A DNA stretch of 64,000 bases from Salinivibrio kushneri (lineage in GTDB: Bacteria > Pseudomonadota > Gammaproteobacteria > Enterobacterales > Vibrionaceae). The DNA lies in the NCBI RefSeq assembly GCF_005280275.1, contig NZ_CP040022.1:538385-602384 (forward strand), read 5' to 3'. The notes below the pieces were generated by a model, which was not told the DNA's origin, made no database searches, and saw only the letters and a program-made list of their open reading frames with translations. The position numbers were made by a program, and so were the translations under genes. Shown here in pieces: positions 17,137 to 25,679 of the stretch. The number at the start of each line of letters is the position of its first letter. Within the stretch, counting starts at the first letter, position 1.

Positions 17137-17436
17137 CTAAATACCCAACGCTGGATTTACGTCCATACTTTTATGCAGGATTCGAACGACTTTAATGTGA
17201 TGATTACCCTTGGGTTGATAAAAAACAATATGGCTGCCAAGAGGAAATTTACGATATCCTGATCGGATGTCATCACATGGTTTCCCCATGTCTGGGTTTT
17301 CAGCTAATAACCAAAAGGTGTCATCGAACCGTTTTACATATAGATTGCGCTGTCCCTTTCCCCAACGACGTTGGGTAAACAACGCGATATTCCTTAAGTC
17401 CGTTTTAGCGGCGATAGTCAGCGTAAATGGCTTCAT
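17137..17436 (-). CDS. parE: ParE/RelE family toxin
   Basis: A 99-residue toxin of the ParE/RelE superfamily; family members poison gyrase (ParE) or cleave mRNA (RelE). Features: a basic N-terminal half, L-R-N-I-A-L-F-T-Q-R-R-W-G, R-S-G-Y-R-K-F-P-L-G-S-H-I-V-F-Y and V-R-I-L-H-K-S-M-D. These resemble ParE more than RelE. The start overlaps the parD stop by four bases. The pair is flanked by direct repeats and lies beside a core metal transporter operon. Confidence 0.85.
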   Translation of the reverse strand: MKPFTLTIAAKTDLRNIALFTQRRWGKGQRNLYVKRFDDTFWLLAENPDMGKPCDDIRSGYRKFPLGSHIVFYQPKGNHHIKVVRILHKSMDVNPALGI

Positions 17437-17675
17437 TGCGTATCTTCGGCATCGATTTCTTGGATAAAGTTATCGATGTCATACTCAGCATCGCCACTTT
17501 GTTCGCCCTCTACGAGAAGTTGACGCAGTGTATGCAGTTTTGTCTCTTGGTTTTCGAGTAAACGCAGTGCGGCGCGAACGACTTCACTTGTCGAGCTGTA
17601 ACGCCCCGTTTCGATTTGGCTAGCGATAAATCCATCGAAGTGTTCACCTAGGGTAATACTTGTATTCTTTGCCAT
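17433..17675 (-). CDS. parD: ParD family antitoxin
   Basis: An 80-residue antitoxin with an N-terminal ribbon-helix-helix (M-A-K-N-T-S-I-T-L-G-E-H-F) and the ParD signature R-Y-S-S-T-S-E-V-V-R-A-A-L-R-L-L-E. The acidic C-terminal tail is the toxin-binding part. Translationally coupled to parE. Likely autorepresses from the inverted repeat just upstream. Confidence 0.88.
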   Translation of the reverse strand: MAKNTSITLGEHFDGFIASQIETGRYSSTSEVVRAALRLLENQETKLHTLRQLLVEGEQSGDAEYDIDNFIQEIDAEDTQ

Positions 17676-17690
17676 GGTTAGAACTCGTTG

Positions 17691-17717
17691 ATACCAATAT
17701 ATACCTAATTATGGTAT
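17691..17717. promoter_or_regulatory. Putative ParD operator
   Basis: ATACC (17691), ATACC (17701) and GGTAT (17713) lie within 42 bases of the parD start. ATACC-N7-GGTAT is an inverted repeat suited to a ribbon-helix-helix dimer pair. Confidence 0.5.
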
Positions 17718-17775
17718 TTGGCGTGCGTGAAGGCAAGATGACGGCCATGGGCGATAAAACCTATGCGACGAGCAA

Positions 17776-17829
17776 TGTGCGCGAGCTCTATCTCGCGCAC
17801 TGCTGAGGTTGGGTGTTGCTGTGTCCGTC
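17776..17829 (+). repeat. Direct repeat flanking parDE, right copy
   Basis: TGTGCGCGAG-CTCTAT-CTCGCGCAC hairpin followed by TGCT, GGTTGGG and TGTCCGTC, matching the copy at 17041. It lies just beyond the stop codon of sitD and may double as a transcript end. Confidence 0.6.
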
Positions 17830-17837
17830 AATGCCGA

Positions 17838-18719
17838 TCAGTGCGATTGCGCCGAATGGGTGGTGGTAGAGCGCGTTGCTTTTGTGGTTTGCTGCGTCGG
17901 CTGCGGGCGCTGTTGGTTGCGGTGGATTTGATATTGCTGCCATGCAAAGGTCACCACAAAACAGCCGGTGAGTAGCAATACAATAGTTGGGCCTGGCGCG
18001 CTGTCGAGATAAAAAGACAGGGTGACGCCACCCACGGCGGTGACTAAAGCGATCGCACAGGCAATCCATAACATGCGGCTAAATTGTTTGCTGAGCATAA
18101 AGGCGGTGACGCCCGGTGCAATTAACATCGCCACCACTAAGATGATCCCCACGGCATGTAAGCCCGCCACAATGGTAGCTATCATCACCGAGAGCAGGAG
18201 CCAATGAAGTTTCTGCACGGGGAGCCCAAGCACGCTGGCTTGTGCGGGATCGAACGAGAGCAGCATTAAATCTCGCCCTTTAAGCAACACCAGCGCAAGC
18301 ACGACTAAGCCGGTAATGGCGGCGGTGAGCAACTGTTGGTGGTTAATCCCCAACAGGTTGCCAAATAGAATATGATCAAGGTGCAAATCAGACGGGAATT
18401 GGCCTTGCAAAATCAGCCCCAGCGCGAAAAAGCCAGAAAACACAATCCCCAGTAAGGTGTCTTCTTTCACACGACTATTTTGTTTGAGCCAATGCACACT
18501 GGTAGCGCATGCAGAACCGGCGGCAAAGGCACCGACAATCAGCGGCAGGCCAAATAAGTTTGCCAGTACCAATCCCGGTAGCACCGCGTGTGCCACGGCA
18601 TCGCCAATTAATGACCAGCCTTTTAACACCAAATAGCAAGAAAGCAGCGCGCAGGGTAGTGCCACTAAGACAGCCATCAGCAGTGCATCTTGCATAAAAG
18701 TCAGTTGATACGGATTCAT
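17838..18719 (-). CDS. sitD: Mn/Fe ABC transporter permease SitD-like
   Basis: A 293-residue ABC-3 family permease with about eight hydrophobic helices. The conserved segment G-W-S-L-I-G-D-A-V-A-H-A-V-L-P-G is near residue 35. The C-terminus is a Gln/Thr/Ser-rich tail. Last gene of the four-gene operon; the start overlaps sitC by four bases. Pairs with SitC to form the membrane channel for manganese or ferrous iron. Confidence 0.88.
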   Translation of the reverse strand: MNPYQLTFMQDALLMAVLVALPCALLSCYLVLKGWSLIGDAVAHAVLPGLVLANLFGLPLIVGAFAAGSACATSVHWLKQNSRVKEDTLLGIVFSGFFALGLILQGQFPSDLHLDHILFGNLLGINHQQLLTAAITGLVVLALVLLKGRDLMLLSFDPAQASVLGLPVQKLHWLLLSVMIATIVAGLHAVGIILVVAMLIAPGVTAFMLSKQFSRMLWIACAIALVTAVGGVTLSFYLDSAPGPTIVLLLTGCFVVTFAWQQYQIHRNQQRPQPTQQTTKATRSTTTHSAQSH

Positions 18720-19561
18720 TGCAGTGCCTCCTGACGTTTGGCGCGCCGCGCGAGTAAACCGTGTTTGGGGCCAAATACAAAGGCGGCTAAGAAGAGTCCC
18801 ACTTGGGCCAGCACAATCAGTGCGCCGGCGTTAAGGTTGGCGAAATAGCTGATATACACCCCAAACAGTGAGGTGAGTGTGCCGATGACACCGCTTAGCA
18901 CCAACACGGGCCCGAAGCGATCACTCAGTAAATAGGCGGTGGCGCCGGGGGCGATCACCAAGCAAATCACCAAAAAGGCACCGACACTTTTAAGTGCCGC
19001 CATGGTGCAAGCGCTGAGCAGCGCAAAAAACAGCACCTTGAGCCCCACCACAGGTAAACCAATGCAGCGGGCGTGACTTTCATCAAAAAAGGTCAGCATA
19101 AAATCACGCCATTTCACCGCCAGTACGGTGAAGCTGACCAAGGCAATGATCAGCATTTGCGCTGCATCGAGTGGGGCAATGGCGAGCAAGTTGCCCAGCA
19201 TAATTTGTTGAATATCGACCGCGACGGGCGAAATCGAGACTAAAAAGAGCCCGAAGGCGAAAAAGCTCGAGAAAATTAAACCGATGATCGCATCTTGTTT
19301 GATGTGGCTGCGTTGATGCAAAAACAGCATCACGCTCGCGGCCATGCCGCCGGCAGCAAAGGCACCGAGCGAAAAGGGCAAGCCCAGCATATAAGCGCCG
19401 GCAACGCCCGGTACAATCGCATGGGAGAGGGCATCGCCCATCAGCGACCAGCCTTTGAGCATCAAAAAGGCTGAGAGCAAGCCGCACACGCCGCCAATCA
19501 AGGTGGTGACCAGCAATGCCTTTTGCATGTATTGATAGGCGAGGGGGTCGAGTAAGCTCAT
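18716..19561 (-). CDS. sitC: Mn/Fe ABC transporter permease SitC-like
   Basis: A 281-residue ABC-3 permease, paralogous to the next gene (G-W-S-L-M-G-D-A-L-S-H-A-I-V-P-G). About eight hydrophobic helices. Four-base overlaps on both sides show translational coupling with sitB and sitD. Confidence 0.88.
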   Translation of the reverse strand: MSLLDPLAYQYMQKALLVTTLIGGVCGLLSAFLMLKGWSLMGDALSHAIVPGVAGAYMLGLPFSLGAFAAGGMAASVMLFLHQRSHIKQDAIIGLIFSSFFAFGLFLVSISPVAVDIQQIMLGNLLAIAPLDAAQMLIIALVSFTVLAVKWRDFMLTFFDESHARCIGLPVVGLKVLFFALLSACTMAALKSVGAFLVICLVIAPGATAYLLSDRFGPVLVLSGVIGTLTSLFGVYISYFANLNAGALIVLAQVGLFLAAFVFGPKHGLLARRAKRQEALQ

Positions 19562-20439
19562 TCGCGCCGCTCCTGCGCGCTTTGTTCGCGCTTGCCATAT
19601 ACCACCAAAGGTCGTTCATCGTCGGAAATGACCGACAGTTCGCGCGGATCGGCATCTTGATGGAGCTGATCGCTGGGCATCACATACTGGCGCAGTTTGC
19701 CGCCAAAAATGGCACTCAGGTTCTCGGTGGTAAACACATGCTCGGTGTGTCCGCCTGCCACCACTGCGCGATTGACCAACACGGTACGATCGCAAAAGTC
19801 GGGCACAGTGCCAAGGTTATGAGTGGCAATTAAAATGGTTTTGCCTTCGTCTTTGAGCTCGAGCAGCAAACGCATAATGGACTCTTCACTGGTAACATCT
19901 ACGCCAGTAAAAGGCTCATCCAGTAAAATCAGCGGGCTGTGCTGAGCCAGAGCACGGGCGAGAAAAACGCGCTTTTTCTGTCCGCCGGACAGTTCACCAA
20001 TTTGGCGCTGGCGAAAGGCTGTCATATCAACGCGGGCTAAGGCTTCATCCACCGCTTGATGATCCGCTGCTTTGGGGCGACGCATAAATGACATCTTACC
20101 GTAGCGGCCCATCATCACCACGTCTTCCACTAACACCGGAAACGACCAATCGATTTCTTCCGATTGAGGCACATAAGCGACTAAGCCTGCTTTTTGCGCT
20201 TGCTTAATGGGGGTCCCGTTCACCGCAATGCTGCCACTGCCGGGATTCACAAACCCCATAATCGCTTTAAATAAGGTGGATTTGCCGCTGCCATTGGCAC
20301 CCACCAAGGCAGTGATGGTTTGCGCGGGCAGCGAGAAGCTGGCGTGTTCAAGGGCACACAAGCCGTTTCGATAGACGACACGTACCTCGTTGACATCTAA
20401 CACACTGGGCGTGCCGTCGGTTAAATCATAGTGCGTCAT
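19558..20439 (-). CDS. sitB: Mn/Fe ABC transporter ATP-binding protein SitB-like
   Basis: A 293-residue ABC ATPase. Walker A is G-A-N-G-S-G-K-S-T, the signature L-S-G-G-Q-K-K-R, Walker B L-I-L-L-D-E-P-F, and the switch His is in A-T-H-N-L. It overlaps the 3' end of sitA by 14 bases. Energises the SitCD channel. Confidence 0.92.
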   Translation of the reverse strand: MTHYDLTDGTPSVLDVNEVRVVYRNGLCALEHASFSLPAQTITALVGANGSGKSTLFKAIMGFVNPGSGSIAVNGTPIKQAQKAGLVAYVPQSEEIDWSFPVLVEDVVMMGRYGKMSFMRRPKAADHQAVDEALARVDMTAFRQRQIGELSGGQKKRVFLARALAQHSPLILLDEPFTGVDVTSEESIMRLLLELKDEGKTILIATHNLGTVPDFCDRTVLVNRAVVAGGHTEHVFTTENLSAIFGGKLRQYVMPSDQLHQDADPRELSVISDDERPLVVYGKREQSAQERRE

Positions 20440-21328
20440 GGCGCAACCCCGCTAACACGGTTTCTGTAGTCACTGTCAGTAAGGATAGATAGTCAGGCAC
20501 GGGTCCGTCAGCTTGACTGAGCGAATCGACATATAAAATGCCGCCATAGTGTGCGTCGGTTTCCGCGGCGACTTGTTTGGCGGGCGCATCAGACACGGTG
20601 CTTTCAGAAAAGACAGCACGCACTTGGTGTTCTCGCACGGTATCAATCAGTGCGCGAACTTGTTGTGGTGTACCCTGGCGCTCGGCGTTAATCGGCCATA
20701 AATAGGCTTCGTTGAGGTTTAAATCACGTGCCAGATAAGAAAAAGCGCCTTCGCTGCTTACTAGCCAACGCTGTGATTCGGGAACTGCGGATAGCGCGTC
20801 TTGAGCACGCGCGAACACGGCCTGAATTTGTGCCTTGTAGGCTTTGGCATTGGCTTGGTAGTGCGTTTGATTGGCGGGATCGTACTTGATCAGGGCGCGC
20901 TCGATGTTATCAACGTATCGCATCGCATCCGATGGCGACATCCACGCGTGGGGGTTGGGTTTGCCACGATACGGGCCCGAGGCAATCACAATTGGCTCCA
21001 CTCCCTCAGATAAGATCACATTCGGTACCTCATCAATGTGCTGGAAAAAACGTTCGAACCAACGCTCTAGGCCTAACCCGTTCCACATCACCACATCCGC
21101 ACCTTGTGCACGCAGAATATCCCCTGGGGTGGGTTGGTAATTGTGGATCTCAGCGCCGGGTTTAGTGAGCGATACCACCTCGGCATGCTCGCCCGCCACG
21201 TTGGCGGCCATATCAGCGAGAATGGTAAAGCTGGTCACCACTTTTAACTTGTCCGCGTGTTTTGATTGGTCGGCGTGCGCCATCGGAGAGAGCAAGAGCG
21301 CGACGATAATGATGATGTTCTTCTTCAT
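20426..21328 (-). CDS. sitA: Mn/Fe ABC transporter periplasmic binding protein SitA/YfeA-like
   Basis: A 300-residue cluster A-I metal-binding protein with a Sec signal ending near A-H-A. The metal ligands can be placed as His62 (E-I-H-N-Y), His127 (P-N-P-H-A-W-M), Glu193 (S-S-E-G-A-F) and Asp268 (L-Y-V-D-S-L). The His-His-Glu-Asp set is typical of Mn/Fe binders such as YfeA and SitA rather than zinc binders such as ZnuA, and there is no His-rich loop. First gene of the operon, preceded by a strong Fur box. Confidence 0.9.
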   Translation of the reverse strand: MKKNIIIIVALLLSPMAHADQSKHADKLKVVTSFTILADMAANVAGEHAEVVSLTKPGAEIHNYQPTPGDILRAQGADVVMWNGLGLERWFERFFQHIDEVPNVILSEGVEPIVIASGPYRGKPNPHAWMSPSDAMRYVDNIERALIKYDPANQTHYQANAKAYKAQIQAVFARAQDALSAVPESQRWLVSSEGAFSYLARDLNLNEAYLWPINAERQGTPQQVRALIDTVREHQVRAVFSESTVSDAPAKQVAAETDAHYGGILYVDSLSQADGPVPDYLSLLTVTTETVLAGLRHDAL

Positions 21329-21400
21329 AAGCCTTTATCTCTTTTACTATGCGTGTGACTACGGCGTGAGGTCGCCAGCCGATCATACATTAAAGATAAC

Positions 21401-21419
21401 GGTTATGATAATCATTCTC
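21401..21419 (-). promoter_or_regulatory. Fur box upstream of sitABCD
   Basis: GGTTATGATAATCATTCTC matches the 19-base Fur consensus GATAATGATAATCATTATC at 16 of 19 positions by my count. It lies 73 bases upstream of the sitA start. Confidence 0.85.
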
Positions 21420-21432
21420 AAGTGAGTGTTAA

Positions 21433-21455
21433 TAAAAAAGGCGCCGATAGCGCCC
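21433..21455 (-). terminator. Intrinsic terminator of the HAD phosphatase gene
   Basis: GGCGC-TATCG-GCGCC followed by six T on the minus strand. It lies between the HAD gene stop and the sitA control region. Confidence 0.8.
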
Positions 21456-21519
21456 ATTCATTGCGGCAATCGATCATTGCCACCGCCCATATAGGGTTGC
21501 TGACAGTGAGAATGCACAC

Positions 21520-22227
21520 TCAATCACGAATGGTGTCGTGCCTGGCCCACTCCATTATAGTCCAATCTTTTTCTTGCGCATGCAGGCTTAAGTGTGGATC
21601 GGGGTTGACGGCAAATGCGTTATCAACTTGCTCGAGAAGCGGCACATCCCAGTGCGAATCACTGTAGCCGTAGGTGTGGCCAACGGTGTCATGGCGGTCA
21701 GATAGCCATGCCTGCATGTAGTCATGCTTGCCACGAAAATCGCGCACACAATGAGAAATGGAGCCGGTGTACACCCCATTTATGGTTTCCAGCTCAATCG
21801 CAATCACGGTGTCGAGCTTGAGTAGTTCGCCAATCGGTCTTGCCAGGTGTGCGGCGGTATTAGACACCAGCACACAGTGGTCACCACGGTTACGGTGCCA
21901 TTCAATCCGCTCTAATGCTTGGGGGACCACTACTGGCGCGACCTGTCTATCGATAAAATCAGTGACCCAGCGCTCGACTGTTTGGGTCGATTGCCCCTTC
22001 ACTGGCGTGAGCTGAACGTGCATGTATTGCTCAAGATTAATCCGCGCTTTTTTGAAATCGAGATAAGCTTGCCGTTCTTGTTCAACCACATTGTGTGGGG
22101 CGAGATCGCGCTGGCGAAGATACTCAAGCCACGCTTGCTTGGTGTCAGTGGCGATAAGGGTTTCGTCGAGATCGAAAAATGCGATGTTGATAGGTGCCGT
22201 CATAGCTACTTGCTGATTGTTTTTCAT
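21520..22227 (-). CDS. HAD-superfamily (subclass IB, SerB-like) hydrolase
   Basis: About 235 residues. Motif I is F-F-D-L-D-E-T-L (nucleophile Asp and acid/base Asp), motif II C-V-L-V-S-N-T, and motif IV Y-S-D-S-H-W-D-V-P-L-L, so it is a complete phosphatase of the IB group. I chose the ATG at 22227, with AGGA eight bases upstream; the TTG at 22248 is less likely. Related proteins dephosphorylate phosphoserine or small phosphate esters; the substrate here is unknown. Confidence 0.82.
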   Translation of the reverse strand: MKNNQQVAMTAPINIAFFDLDETLIATDTKQAWLEYLRQRDLAPHNVVEQERQAYLDFKKARINLEQYMHVQLTPVKGQSTQTVERWVTDFIDRQVAPVVVPQALERIEWHRNRGDHCVLVSNTAAHLARPIGELLKLDTVIAIELETINGVYTGSISHCVRDFRGKHDYMQAWLSDRHDTVGHTYGYSDSHWDVPLLEQVDNAFAVNPDPHLSLHAQEKDWTIMEWARHDTIRD

Positions 22228-22264
22228 GCCGTCCATCCTAGCCAACAACTATGACGATTGGGTT

Positions 22265-23038
22265 TCACTCTGCAGTGGTATCGTCTGGTAAGATCAGCCC
22301 GTATTTCTTTTTCAAATCGTCAAATGTGCCATTTTGTTTGATTATTTCTAATCCGCGATTAAACGCTTGGATGTATTTGCTGGCGTTGGGGTTGGCTTTG
22401 GCGGCAGTGACATGGATGTGCTTTTTGATCATCGGCGTGGGTGAAAAGTGAAAATCATCAGCGTCGAGGTTTAACGGTTTGAGCTCTTGTAGCATCACAA
22501 AGCGATTGCCAATCGCAATATCAATACGATCGGCGGCGAGCATTTGTAAGCTCGACATCAGCGATGTTGTTTCCACTCGCTGAAAATATTCTGCGTCTAA
22601 AAACCATTGATCATAGCCGTAGTCACGTACACTGGCGATCCGTTTTCCCGTGAGGCTTTTAGGGCCGCTATAATCAAAAATTGTATCTTTTCGCATCATA
22701 ATATCGATATTGGTTGCGAAATAGGGATCACTGTAAACGAGATATTCACTGCGTGCGTCGGTGTACCAGGTGGTGGTAATTAAGTCGATGCGTGCGTTTC
22801 TGACTTCGTGTAAGCCGCGCGCCCAAGGGAAGAGTAGAAATTCGATATCGTAGCCTTGCGTATGGAGTGCCGCGGTGACAACTTCAACAGAAAAGCCGGG
22901 TCTTGCATTATCGCGGGTGACGTAAGGTGGCCAGGCGTCGTTCACTGCGGTAATGATTTTCATCTTGCCATACGCAGAGAGAGTGAAGATACAGAGAGCA
23001 AAAACGAGGAAAAAACGCTTAAAAAAGGGGGGCCTCAT
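22265..23038 (-). CDS. Periplasmic substrate-binding protein, family 3
   Basis: A 257-residue SBP_bac_3 protein with a Sec signal (A-L-C-I-F-T-L-S-A-Y-G). Typical features are W-P-P-Y-V near the start, G-F-S-V-E-V-V, F-P-W-A-R-G, and the ending L-K-K-K-Y-G-L. No permease or ATPase gene is adjacent, so it is an orphan that may serve a distant transporter or act as a sensor. Ligand not predictable; polar amino acids are common. Confidence 0.85.
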   Translation of the reverse strand: MRPPFFKRFFLVFALCIFTLSAYGKMKIITAVNDAWPPYVTRDNARPGFSVEVVTAALHTQGYDIEFLLFPWARGLHEVRNARIDLITTTWYTDARSEYLVYSDPYFATNIDIMMRKDTIFDYSGPKSLTGKRIASVRDYGYDQWFLDAEYFQRVETTSLMSSLQMLAADRIDIAIGNRFVMLQELKPLNLDADDFHFSPTPMIKKHIHVTAAKANPNASKYIQAFNRGLEIIKQNGTFDDLKKKYGLILPDDTTAE

Positions 23039-23124
23039 AGACAGTCATCCTTATCGAACAATGGATATCATCGCCTGACCAAGGCGTCGCTTTTCATGAG
23101 TATAGTGAATGTTTTAGTGGTTGA

Positions 23125-23156
23125 TAAAAAACACCCCAGCAGATGCCGGGGCGTTT
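23125..23156 (-). terminator. Intrinsic terminator of the cytochrome b561-yceI operon
   Basis: Stem AACGCCCC/GGGGTGTT (one G-T wobble) with a ten-base loop, followed by a T-run on the minus strand. Confidence 0.8.
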
Positions 23157-23183
23157 GTATTCGGATGGTGAGAGACTCGCCGC

Positions 23184-23753
23184 CTATTGACGGACACCTT
23201 CGACGTGAAGCTCCATATCAACATAGGTGGCAGGGCCCATGGTAGGAATCCCGAAGTCTTCTAGCTCCAGGCGGGTGTTACCCATAAAGCCTGCGCGGTA
23301 GTTGCCCCAAGGATCCTCACCGTGACCAACCAGCTCTGCGTCGATTTCAATCGGCTTGGTTTGACCATGCAAGGTGAGATCGCCTGCAATGGTCATTGAG
23401 CCGTCGCCGTTGTCGGTGACCTTGGTGCTTTCAAAGGATGCTTGGCCATACTCGCCCACATCCAAGAAGTCACCGCTGCGAATGTGCTTATCACGTTCGG
23501 CGTGGTTAGAATCGACACTGGTGGTATCAATCGTCACCGACACGCTCGATGCGCCAATATTGTCTGGGTCGAATTCAAACTGGCCGTTAAACTGATTAAA
23601 GCGACCTTTGATAAAGCTGTAACCCAGGTGTGGCACTTTGAAGTTGACCGAGGCGTGTGCGCCCTTGGTGTCAATCATATAAGTGTCTGCCAGTGCAGGC
23701 CCAGATAAGAGTGTCGCGGCGCTCATTCCCATGGCTAACATGAGTTTTTTCAT
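23184..23753 (-). CDS. YceI family periplasmic protein
   Basis: A 189-residue lipocalin-like YceI protein with a cleavable signal (M-K-K-L-M-L...A-L-A). Family features are F-K-V-P-H-L-G-Y-S, G-R-F-N-Q-F-N-G, and D-G-S-M-T-I-A-G-D-L-T-L-H-G. Members bind polyprenoid or isoprenoid lipids and are often base- or stress-induced. Overlaps the upstream cytochrome b561 gene by four bases, a common pairing. Confidence 0.92.
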   Translation of the reverse strand: MKKLMLAMGMSAATLLSGPALADTYMIDTKGAHASVNFKVPHLGYSFIKGRFNQFNGQFEFDPDNIGASSVSVTIDTTSVDSNHAERDKHIRSGDFLDVGEYGQASFESTKVTDNGDGSMTIAGDLTLHGQTKPIEIDAELVGHGEDPWGNYRAGFMGNTRLELEDFGIPTMGPATYVDMELHVEGVRQ

Positions 23754-24289
23754 TTCGAGTTTCCTCCGATCATCTTCCGTAACGTGTTGTCTTTATCAAT
23801 AAAGTGGTGTTTAAGTGCCATGAGTGCATGGCCAGCGGCCAACACAATCAAGGTAATGGCAACGTAGTAATGTACATCCCCAGCAATGTCTGACTGATTG
23901 GGGAAAAGCTCACCGGCGCTTGGCACGGTAAACCAGGTGAATACATCGATGCCTCGTCCATCTGATGTTGAGATCAGATAGCCGGAGACAAATAAAATAG
24001 CGAGCAACAAATAAATAGTATGATGCCCAGCCGTTGCCGCTTTACGCTCCCACGCTTTGCCCTCGACCGCCGGCATGGTGTGAGTGGCTTTCCACACCAA
24101 TCTAACCAGCGTGGTGAGCGCAAGTAACAACCCGATTGATTTATGCCAATGCGGCGCCGTCTGGTACCAACTACTGTAATAACTGAGATCGACCATCCAG
24201 AGACCAACAGCGAAAAGGCCGATAATTACAATCGTTGATAGCCAGTGTAGCGTACGCATCACCAGATCGTAGCCCGTTTTCGTTGTCAT
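23750..24289 (-). CDS. cybB: Cytochrome b561
   Basis: A 179-residue inner-membrane dihaem cytochrome of the CybB family with four transmembrane helices. The N-terminus has R-T-L-H-W-L-S, and later helices carry W-H-K-S-I-G and A-G-H-A-L-M-A-L-K-H-H, which hold the haem histidines. E. coli CybB oxidises ubiquinol with superoxide; the coupled YceI may handle its quinone-like lipid. Confidence 0.9.
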   Translation of the reverse strand: MTTKTGYDLVMRTLHWLSTIVIIGLFAVGLWMVDLSYYSSWYQTAPHWHKSIGLLLALTTLVRLVWKATHTMPAVEGKAWERKAATAGHHTIYLLLAILFVSGYLISTSDGRGIDVFTWFTVPSAGELFPNQSDIAGDVHYYVAITLIVLAAGHALMALKHHFIDKDNTLRKMIGGNSK

Positions 24290-24400
24290 CGTTGCTGCTC
24301 CTATTCACTATGCCAACACAGTATATAGGGTGAATGATAATTCAGAACCGTTTTCCCTTGAACAAGATGTTCGAATAATTCTAACGAACTCTTTGCTGGG

Positions 24401-24766
24401 TTACGACTCGTCGGCGGTCCAGCTTAAACTGAGTGAAACAGAATCGGCGAACCGGAGTGCGTGGGGTTTATCAATGGTGACTTGCGCATAACGCACCCAA
24501 TGGTGATCACGCGCAATGTCTAGTACACCGGCGACAAGCTTCTCCAGCAATAAAAAACGACCATTTTCGACATAATCGATGATCGCTTTGGTGATCACTT
24601 TATAGTTAAGCGCATCATCCACGTTGTCTTCTTCACAGGCTTTGTGGCCGGGATAGTGGATCTCAACATTGATGACTACATCTTGTTTCTTCTCTTGCTC
24701 GTCAGGATTAAAACCAATGTAAGTACGCAGGCGCAGGTTGGTTACTTTAATAACAGCGTCGTTCAT
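24401..24766 (-). CDS. folX: Dihydroneopterin triphosphate 2'-epimerase
   Basis: A 121-residue FolB/FolX-fold enzyme. The N-terminus [18 protein letters not shown] fits FolX better than FolB. A conserved glutamate follows in L-L-E-K-L-V. It forms dihydromonapterin triphosphate on the way to tetrahydromonapterin. Lies 21 bases after folM, so the two form an operon. Confidence 0.9.
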   Translation of the reverse strand: MNDAVIKVTNLRLRTYIGFNPDEQEKKQDVVINVEIHYPGHKACEEDNVDDALNYKVITKAIIDYVENGRFLLLEKLVAGVLDIARDHHWVRYAQVTIDKPHALRFADSVSLSLSWTADES

Positions 24767-24787
24767 AATCTTTCCCTGGTCACAAAA

Positions 24788-25486
24788 TTAAATGAGATGG
24801 CGTCCGCCATCCAACTTGATAGACTGGCCAGTCATATGCTGACTGGCGAGAATAAATTCGCAGGCGTTCACGACTTCCTGTTCACCCGGTACGGTACCCA
24901 AAATCGATTTACGGCGAGCTTTGTCACGATAGGCGTCATCATCTCCCTCGTTAAACATGATTAGCGCAGGTGAAATGCTGTTTACCTTGATATGTGGCGC
25001 TAGCTTTTGGGCGAACGAGAGTGTGAGATTTTCTAACGCGGCTTTGCTAGTCGCGTAGGCAGTATGTTTTGCGCTGCCCTTTTGTGCGACATAGTCGGTA
25101 AGGTGAATAATATCGCCCTGCTGCATCCAGCGCGACGCAGCCATATTTATGAGATAAGGTGTTTTGGCATGAATTTGCATCATGTTATCGAATAACGTGG
25201 CAATATCTTGGCTTTGCGTTTCGCTATCCCACGACGATGCGTTGTGTATCACGGTATCAAAGGTCGGATGCATCGCATCGAGCGACGTGATAAATGCGTA
25301 AACGCCCTCATCAGAGGAAAAGTCCGCTTGGAGGCAGTGTGCGCCGCGCGCCCGTAAGTCAGCTACTTGAGGCCGCTCGGTGCGATAAGATAGAGTTACT
25401 TGGTGGCCTTGATGAAGAAAGTGGCAGGCCAGTGCATAGCCGATACGCTGCCCGGCGCCGGTGATCAAGAAATGCTTTTTTGTCAC
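24788..25486 (-). CDS. folM: Dihydromonapterin reductase
   Basis: A short-chain dehydrogenase of about 232 residues. The NADP-binding motif is F-L-I-T-G-A-G-Q-R-I-G; the catalytic YxxxK is Y-A-T-S-K. The G-A-G-x-R-I-G form and the C-terminal G-Q-S-I-K-L-D-G-G-R are those of FolM. I chose GTG at 25486, preceded by AAAGGAAA, over the ATG at 25531. With FolX it makes tetrahydromonapterin, a cofactor for phenylalanine hydroxylase in some proteobacteria. Confidence 0.87.
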   Translation of the reverse strand: MTKKHFLITGAGQRIGYALACHFLHQGHQVTLSYRTERPQVADLRARGAHCLQADFSSDEGVYAFITSLDAMHPTFDTVIHNASSWDSETQSQDIATLFDNMMQIHAKTPYLINMAASRWMQQGDIIHLTDYVAQKGSAKHTAYATSKAALENLTLSFAQKLAPHIKVNSISPALIMFNEGDDDAYRDKARRKSILGTVPGEQEVVNACEFILASQHMTGQSIKLDGGRHLI

Positions 25487-25679
25487 GGGGTTTCCTTTCT
25501 GTTTATGAGTGTCATCAACAACACGGAGCAACTGGTTTATTACGTTTCAAAAACTTATCGCGATCAAAGATAGCGTGATCTTCCGAGAAACGATAGCCTT
25601 TACATGGTTAAGTCGCTGATTTCGTGCCACAAGCAACAAAACGTTGGCGTAAATTTGTATAACAAGGATGAGGTCAAAG

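Noticed and set aside
12532..17675. Prophage or integrative conjugative element
   Set aside because: No integrase, structural, replication or transfer genes and no tRNA attachment site are visible.
17776..17829. parDE flanking repeats as true attC sites
   Set aside because: Only one copy contains a consensus GTTRRRY and no paired RYYYAAC lies at a suitable distance, so they are reported as plain direct repeats.
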